Source of the DNA: Parastagonospora avenae f. sp. tritici 18332-5
Lineage: Eukaryota > Ascomycota > Dothideomycetes > Pleosporales > Phaeosphaeriaceae
Length of the DNA: 64,000 nt
NCBI GenBank assembly: GCA_022559985.1
Contig: JAFJTR010000038.1
Span: 62,001-126,000, forward strand
Reading direction: 5' to 3'
The notes beneath the pieces were generated by a model, which had not been told where the DNA came from, searched no databases, and worked only from the letters and a program-made list of their open reading frames with translations. Below are positions 59,113 through 64,000 of this stretch, piece after piece; within the stretch, counting starts at the first letter, position 1, and each line of letters starts with the position of its first letter. The position numbers and the translations under genes are program-made.

Positions 59113-60432
59113 ATGTCCACTCATACTCTCAGTCCCAAGTCATCGAATGACAGTCTGCAAAGCAGATGTTCCGCCTCTTCGTCTCCAGACAAGCTTGCGC
59201 CTGCGCTGACCGGCCCCATGGTCTGGGAAAAGCTCGATGTCGCCGATTACATTGTTGATCTTACTCCTCGCGAGGTACAGGACATCCGAGCTGCCGTCAT
59301 CAAGGTCAAGAGTAAGTTTGGATGCCCATCATGAACTTCCTCAGACTAATGATTGCTAGTTACGGGCACGCCCAGATCCGAGATCCGACAAGAGACGTTC
59401 GATCTGGGAAATCCAGCCTTGGCTCAAAAGTTGTCCACGGTCAGTGACGAGCTTCACCAGGGCCAGGGCGTTGTCGTTCTCCGCGGTCTTGATGCTGCAA
59501 ACTTCAACGACGAAGAGGCAGTTGTGGCTTTCGCTGGTGTGTGCGCGTACGTGTGTCCAGAGCGAGCCACTGATTCGTATGCCAACCAGACACTGAGTAT
59601 GTTTCCAACCCTTTAAACTCGCAGAGACATCGCATAACTTTTTCATAGGCCATGTTCGCGACGCCACCAAGGAAACGGTGCCTACTTGGGCCAAAGATAT
59701 CGGCCTCGCTGGTTCAAAGATCACGGCAGCAATGGATTTCCATAGCGACCGATTCTCCGGCGACATTATCGCTCTCCATGTTCGCAACGATGGCGGCGTT
59801 GGTAGCGGCGGCGAGCAGTACGTTGCCAGCTTCTGGAAAATTTACAACCAACTCCTCGAGTCTGACCCGGAGGTCTTGGAGACGATGGCGGAGGCGGATT
59901 GGCCGTTTGAGCTGAAGCAGAAGTAAGTCAGACTGCACGAGAATGATGATTCGCAACATGCTAACAGCGACAAAGGGACAAGGAGCCATACCTTGAGTTG
60001 GGACCAACCCTATTCTTCTCAAAGGGCAAGCCCATGTGCCAACTGGTGAAGGCGCCGCTCCTGGGTACGCCCTTGATTCATCGCGATCCCAGCATGCCCA
60101 CCGTCTCCGACAAGCAGATGCATGCTATGCACGCTGTTGACGAGCTTGCGAGGCGTTTCTGCGCCAAGCTCGACCGCAAGCAGGGCGACATCCAGTTCAT
60201 CAACAACCTGAGCGTCATGCATGCTCGCGAAGCGTACCGCGGAGCCGAGGGAAAGCCCAGCACTCGCCACCTCCTCCGCATGTTCCTTCGTGATCCCCAG
60301 AATGCCTGGGACAAGCCAGCTCGGTTCCGTAACAACTTTGACGATCCTTTCACGCCTGGCCGCCAGCAGAACCTTCCGGTCATCGACAATGATCCTTGGC
60401 GCATCATCAGCGGCCGCGAGAGCCACGGTTAG
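59113..60432 (+). CDS. TauD/TfdA-family Fe(II)/2-oxoglutarate dioxygenase
   Basis: Exons are 59113-59311, 59360-59596, 59649-59922 and 59976-60432 (1167 nt, 388 aa); introns are 48-53 nt. The iron triad is visible: His177-x-Asp179 in MDFHSDRFSGD and His319 in VMHAREAYRG, followed by the 2-oxoglutarate Arg in STRHLLRMFLRD. An N-terminal Ser-rich stretch (about 40 residues) and GQGVVVLRGLD precede the jelly-roll. There is no signal peptide, so it is intracellular. Fungal TauD-type proteins of this clavaminate-synthase-like group hydroxylate small molecules such as sulfonates or amino-acid derivatives. The substrate cannot be read. Neighbours give no pathway hint. Confidence 0.88.
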
Positions 60433-60739
60433 GCGTCCACTGTAGTGCTTCTAGTGGGGTACTGATAGTAGCCCAAACGATACTAGGCATTGGGAAAGGA
60501 GGTATTGTCGGGGTTTTAAGGAGTATGGTGCTTTCATGGTGGAATTATTGCTTCTCTGTGTTCCTCAAATTGCTTCTACGTTAGATTTGCATCTTTTCTT
60601 CTTTTCTACGATTGATTGAAGCATGAAATAGTTAATAGAATGCGTTTAGAAAAAAACGTTCGAAACTGCTTTTCAGGTGCCGCAACTGACAAGCTTGGGT
60701 GGGTATAGGCTTGCAGCGTGTCGTAGGCATGGCGCGCTA
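60433..60739. other. Convergent 3' flanks
   Basis: Short AT-rich gap between the TauD gene and the Zn-cluster gene. Nothing further seen. Confidence 0.4.
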
Positions 60740-63301
60740 TCAAGCACCAGCTTCTTTGAAAAGATTGACAATATACTCGCTGGACATCGAGTAGTGCATG
60801 GAGGCAAAGCCTGTGAGCGGCGGTTGGAAACGATCTAGGACTGTCAGAGGCTTGGCTTGCATAATCTGAAACGCCCACGAATCGCACTCACCCGGGTTTC
60901 TTCGATCGAACAGACTCGAGATTTTCTTCACGTACTGGAAGCCTTCGTGGTCGATGTGGCCCTTCTCTTCAAGCTCGTCTGGGTTTTCGCGAGCTAGCTT
61001 GAAAGGAGCATATCCGCGCAGGGTGCAACGCCAATGATAGAGTAGGACAGGGAACGCGAATTCCCACTTAGCAATTTGACTTTTTACGACGTTGTTTACT
61101 TGGTTCTCGATCAACTACAAGAGTCAGTCAACGTATGGCAACGAGAATGATGCGTACTTACTGTGCCATTTTTCGATTTGATGTAATCATTCGCACCATG
61201 GTGAATGTACTCGAGGTTCCAGAAGATGACATAAAATGCCAAGAACAGCTCGTACCAGGGTTTGATCTTCGGTTTGAAGATGAGTGCCGCAAGCTCCTTT
61301 ACGAATTCCTTCTCTAGTTTTCGGAGGTACTTCACGGCAGCAACATCCATCTGGTGAGTAATGGCGCCAGGCAGAGGGCGGTCGTAGGACTTGCGGTCAT
61401 ATGCTTCGTAGTCACTACTTCCCAGCCGACGATAGTCATACTCGCGTATGCCGGGAATGTTGTTGTTCCAGACAGAACCGTAGCCCTGTGAGACAACCGA
61501 CAGACACTGCAGTCGCATCGCCAAGTCGAGTGCTTTGGATCCATGAACACTGCGCATGCGTAGTACTTCGGTGTATGTGAGACGTGCGACTTCGTCCTGG
61601 CTTATGCGGGTGAAGATCCATGCCTCAATAGCGGGTTGGAGGCTGGAAAAGTACCTCTCAAAGGCCGGTACAAGATCCGCAGTATCGTAGATAGCATATG
61701 CCGGTTGTTCGATGGTCTTGAGTTCTCCATCTTTGTTCGTCCAGACTGATGCGGCCACATCCATAGAACCTCTCCTTGGGCTGTAAGGTCGGAATGTGAC
61801 GCACATGGGTGGTGCGTTAGGTATGGGGCCATAGCCAGGCAGATTCCATATGAGTTCCATCTTATATAGCTGGCTGTTGTGTACCCATTCGTATGCTAGG
61901 AACTCAGCCTCTTCTTGATGTTCGCGACCATTGCCTGTGGCGAGATTAGTAGATAAAAGACACACATCACGGACGTACCTACATCGGCGGACAAGACTGG
62001 TATCTTCCAAGTGCTCTCTGTAACAAGGCTCTCGAAACGATCTGGCATGGCCTGTTATCTTGTCGCACTTTTCGCAAGGATCACCCTCGTCGCACTTAGT
62101 TGTTAGCTGTGTTCTGATACATGGATGATTTCACTTACACCAGATTTGTAGAATCTGCACCGCACGCATATGCGTTTAGTCTTACGCATAGTATGAGTCT
62201 TTTCCCTTTGTCTCTCTGCAAGGGGACCCTTTCGTTTCGACACCTTCAACTTCTCCTGCCTCTCCACAAAGGAGGACGGAACTTTGGCAACTTTTCTCCT
62301 GGTCGGTTTCCTGAGATGCTCCAAGAGGACCGGTTTATCGACAGAGAGCTGAGCTTGAGGTTGGTGGACGTAGGGACCATGGGCGGGTATAGTCTGCACA
62401 ACTCCCCACTGAACGCCTTCTTCCTGCTCACGTTGATATCCGGATGGCCCGACAGAAACATCACTCAGGCCTATTGTAGGCCATGATGCGCCACCTGGAT
62501 TTATATGGATAGCTCGGTCAGTTGCCAGATGACTGGGCACTATCGCATTACTAGCATGAGATGGATAGTGATGCGACTCAAGAGTTTGCAGCTCAGTCCC
62601 GGTTTCCCAGGCAGTGTCTGTGGATGGTCGCAACGTCTGTTCTGAATTGTTCAGATGCAAGGGCGCTATACGCACTCGCGACTGTGAGAACTGTGGGAAC
62701 GAGTGCTGTCCCTGAGCATGATTCGTGAAAGGTGGGTCGAGCGCGTTTGTGGGGGACTCCTAGAACCATTAGTAGCCCATTTCGTATGAGATAGAAACTC
62801 CTGCGAACATACAGAGGCAACTCGAGGATCATGCAGTACATCTGCGCTGCGAAATGCATCGCCACGAGGGCTCGATGGCAATTCTGGTCCGCCGTTCAAA
62901 GTCTGTTGTTGTTGATGGTGGTAGTGTCGCGAGGCTTCAGAGGTTGGTCGTGGCGGCGCAGGCAGGTTCCCCTCAGCAGCGTCAAATTGAAGATCAGGAC
63001 GCGACGTGTAAGTATGGTCGCCCACAACGTGATCCCATCCCTGGACGTCCTCACGACTGTAATTAGTAGGCCAAGCTTGCGCGCTCGAAGCTGGATGGTC
63101 GACGGAATCAGCTCCGTCGTTGGAGTAGTGGAGAAACGGCGGCAGAGGCGCCGAAGGCGGGCCGGCGTACGAAGCGTGATTAGGGTCAGGATGCCATGAC
63201 GCTGCTAGAGCATACAGATGCTCGCTGTTGTTGGCTGGGAAATTCGGGTAGTGCGAATGCGTGTCGGCGCTCCTGTAGTACTGCGAGCTGGTAGCAGACA
63301 T
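60740..63301 (-). CDS. Fungal zinc-cluster protein, probable transcription factor
   Basis: Exons are 63301-62813, 62759-62139, 62094-61162 and 61114-60740 (2418 nt, 805 aa, all phase 0); introns are 53, 44 and 47 nt. The first 350 residues are Ser/Pro/His/Gln-rich. A basic run (KTHTMRKTKRICVRC) enters a six-cysteine cluster split by intron 2: Cys361, 364, 371, 377, 380 and 394. This resembles Zn2Cys6 with a long last loop. The remaining 400 residues are a conserved-looking helical domain (EEAEFLAYEWVHNSQ, CVTFRPYSPRRGSMDV, PWYELFLAFYVIFWNLEY). I infer a DNA-binding regulator in the nucleus; targets unknown. A 57-nt in-frame GTGAGT...CCTAG segment (60891-60835) may be a fourth intron, giving 786 aa. 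Confidence 0.82.
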
Positions 63302-64000
63302 GGATGCGGGCGGCTGACTGCGTAACTTTAGAGTTTGGGGTGTTCAGGACTCTTATTCGCTTGTTTGCGATGGAAATGATCAGGCGCCGTGGAGCATGGA
63401 GCGACAGCAACAAAGGGCCATCTAACGAGCTGTGAGTAGCAGGCTGTTGTTTGCTGGTTTTAGAAGCACAGAGTCTCGTGGATGGCGGGTCGAGGGGCGG
63501 CCTTGGGACGCACTGTCGGGAGGGCTGCATGTTCTAGCTCCCATCTGGTCTGGGCCCCCTATGTGTAGGGCTGCGTCTGCGCAGCCATCGCACGAACCGC
63601 TGGCTTTGGCGCCAACCGTCTGTCTTTGACCCCTCTCTGCATTCTTCAGCGTCCCATGTGTGGACGCTTCCTTTCTCACCGTTTGCGATAATGTGTCACT
63701 GCATGTCATCACCTATGCCCGACTATCGGATCAGAAGTCTGCTTGGTTGACAGCACTGACAGGCGTTTCCCGTCGCCCGATCGTTGCGACTGGAACTGCA
63801 TGCTCATGCTGTCAACCCAGGAAAACTGCACTGTTGGAAGCAATGTTTGGAGCGGTACCGACGTGATGGTCGCCCTGGGTTTCGAACAAGGTGAAAATCA
63901 TGTCTTCATGCTGCTGCTGCTGCTGCTGTAGTCTCTTGTCGTAAGGCAGTGTTCTCACTCTATCTGAAGCGTTTCCGTTCGCCTTTGCCCTGTCTCTCGA
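63302..64000. other. Upstream region of zinc-cluster gene
   Basis: Promoter side of the zinc-cluster gene. No further gene supported up to the window end. A CTG triplet run lies at about 63910-63928. Confidence 0.4.
63909..63929. repeat. CTG triplet microsatellite
   Basis: Six to seven CTG repeats (CTGCTGCTG...) near the right edge, possibly part of a coding Gln or Leu run of a gene beyond the window. Confidence 0.8.

Noticed and set aside
62095..62138. Possible extra 44-nt intron GTACGT...CACAG just downstream, at about 61933-61976
   Set aside because: Removing it would shift the frame, while the unspliced frame stays open and continues the protein.
1..64000. tRNA genes, CRISPR arrays, complete transposons
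   Set aside because: No cloverleaf with a B box, no regular spaced repeats, and no transposase or terminal inverted repeats were found by eye.

Overview
The window is chromosomal DNA of a filamentous ascomycete (Pezizomycotina). The evidence is GT-AG introns of mostly 44-110 nt with CTAAC/CTGAC branch points just before the acceptor, together with single-copy fungal genes: areA, the DASH subunit Hsk3, TSC13, ATE1, RPL24 and a Ppo fatty-acid oxygenase. A dothideomycete is my best guess from overall gene style, but this is inference. No bacterial operon, CRISPR array, complete transposon or convincing tRNA was seen.

Layout. 0-3.5 kb: a mitochondrial AAA ATPase on the minus strand, running off the left edge. 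4.2-8.4 kb: two MFS transporters, monocarboxylate-type (+) and sugar/polyol-type (-). 9.1-10.1 kb: two weak small genes, one with a myristoylation-like N-terminus. 11.2-12.2 kb: a small membrane protein (-) divergent from HSK3 (+). 12.2-16.7 kb is gene-poor upstream DNA before areA (16.7-19.5 kb). 20.5-22.9 kb: a DJ-1/PfpI protein and an unusual protein kinase. 23.2-23.6 kb: a small interrupted gene. 24.7-30.5 kb: a succinate dehydrogenase flavoprotein (+) convergent with a Ppo dioxygenase-P450 fusion (-). 32.2-37.1 kb: TSC13 (-), ATE1 (-) and a diphosphoinositol-polyphosphate Nudix hydrolase (+).

38.3-43.4 kb is the most unusual part. It is a tandem array of small basic-protein genes that I do not recognise. 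The members share an N-terminal K-[ST]-V-x-F ... P-[ED]-[VI] motif, two of them share a C-terminal RRASLHPFE block, and three share a promoter sequence. Several copies are interrupted.

44.3-49.7 kb: a D-threonine-aldolase-type PLP enzyme (+), a dynamin-like GTPase with an apparent one-base frameshift (-) and RPL24 (-). 50.1-51.1 kb: a poorly resolved gene (-). 52.5-55.1 kb: a secreted copper amine oxidase (+). 55.1-59.1 kb is gene-poor. 59.1-60.4 kb: a TauD-type oxygenase (+). 60.7-63.3 kb: a Zn-cluster protein (-).

The genes do not form an evident pathway or a classic biosynthetic cluster. They are mostly housekeeping or regulatory genes (nitrogen control, N-degron arginylation, very-long-chain fatty acid elongation, kinetochore, ribosome) mixed with nutrient-use genes (transporters, amine oxidase, D-amino-acid enzyme, TauD oxygenase). 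Exon joins below were worked out by hand from reading frame, splice signals and family knowledge. Where the summed exon length is divisible by three and the family motifs line up, I trust them.
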